From Candidatus Rokuibacteriota bacterium (GTDB lineage: Bacteria; JAUVQV01): a DNA stretch of 6,183 nucleotides. The notes under the pieces were generated by a model. That model saw only the letters and a list, made by a program, of their open reading frames with translations, made no database searches and was not told the DNA's origin. Positions 6,101-6,183 of the stretch are shown in pieces. The stretch covers positions 1-6,183 of the forward strand of contig JAUVQV010000063.1 of NCBI GenBank assembly GCA_030597995.1, read 5' to 3'. The position numbers were made by a program, and so were the translations under genes. Positions within the stretch are counted from its first letter, which is position 1. The number at the start of each line of letters is the position of its first letter.

Positions 6101-6108
6101 ACTCCTCT
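6101..6108 (-). promoter_or_regulatory. Ribosome binding site for the TTG-started ATP-grasp gene
   Basis: The minus-strand sequence AGAGGAGT is 12 bases before the TTG. A second, weaker GGAG (6093-6096) is only four bases away. Together they support initiation at the TTG in the absence of any ATG or GTG in the open interval. Confidence 0.5.
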
Positions 6109-6183
6109 GCGAAAAACGTGATTTCCCGATGCCGTGCCGTCATGATTGTGATTGATTTAATTATCATCTTTCGGAGACATAAG
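6109..6183. other. Upstream region of the ATP-grasp gene with an AT-rich core
   Basis: Bases 6141-6172 are about 25% GC against a much higher window average, as expected for a promoter or operator region. On the plus strand TATCAT (6162-6167) resembles a -10 box, and GGAG at 6173-6176 sits seven bases from the window end, so a divergent plus-strand gene could start just outside. On the minus strand GATAAT resembles a -10 box but its -35 would fall at or beyond the edge. A minus-strand frame also stays open from the edge to a TGA at 6099-6101 and could instead be the end of an upstream gene. None of these can be settled from the window. Confidence 0.3.

Noticed and set aside
5483..6121. 212-codon open frame on the plus strand antisense to the ATP-grasp gene
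   Set aside because: Shadow of a gene with a full set of ATP-grasp motifs; no family features of its own.

Overview
The window is a high-GC (roughly 60% by eye) bacterial chromosome segment made almost entirely of housekeeping genes. Five complete protein genes are supported, plus a short C-terminal tail of a sixth at the left edge. No rRNA, tRNA, CRISPR array, transposase or phage gene is visible. The adjacency ispH-rpsA-sppA resembles what I recall from Deltaproteobacteria/Desulfobacterota. The intergenic repeat remnants (a CCCCCTTT/AAAGGGGG hairpin and a CCGGAATGACA motif) are also common there. The taxonomic call is an inference, not proven.

Layout, left to right. Bases 2-70 (+) look like the last 22 codons of an unidentified gene. 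It is followed 12 bases later by a short-form Ppx/GppA phosphatase gene (83-1015, +). That gene converges on, and overlaps by 16 bases, a minus-strand cluster read right to left: ispH (4694-3810), rpsA (3794-1971) and sppA (1920-1000). ispH and rpsA are separated by 15 bases, and the rpsA Shine-Dalgarno sits on the ispH stop codon. rpsA and sppA are separated by 50 bases that hold two perfect palindromes. Upstream of ispH lies a 293-base spacer (4695-4987) with a good sigma-70-type promoter, a GC-rich leader of about 147 bases and repeat remnants. To the right is a further minus-strand gene (6088-4988) for a diverged D-Ala-D-Ala-ligase-like ATP-grasp enzyme with a TTG start. The final 95 bases (6089-6183) are partly AT-rich and look like an upstream regulatory region.

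Functionally, IspH makes the isoprenoid precursors IPP and DMAPP, S1 is the mRNA-binding ribosomal protein, SppA clears signal peptides in the membrane, Ppx/GppA handles polyphosphate or (p)ppGpp, and the ATP-grasp protein is probably a peptide or amino-acid ligase. No novel multi-gene system is evident. The points most worth a second look are the tandem palindromes before sppA (which has no visible Shine-Dalgarno), the missing Ddl active-site signatures in the ATP-grasp protein, and the repeat remnants flanking the ispH promoter.
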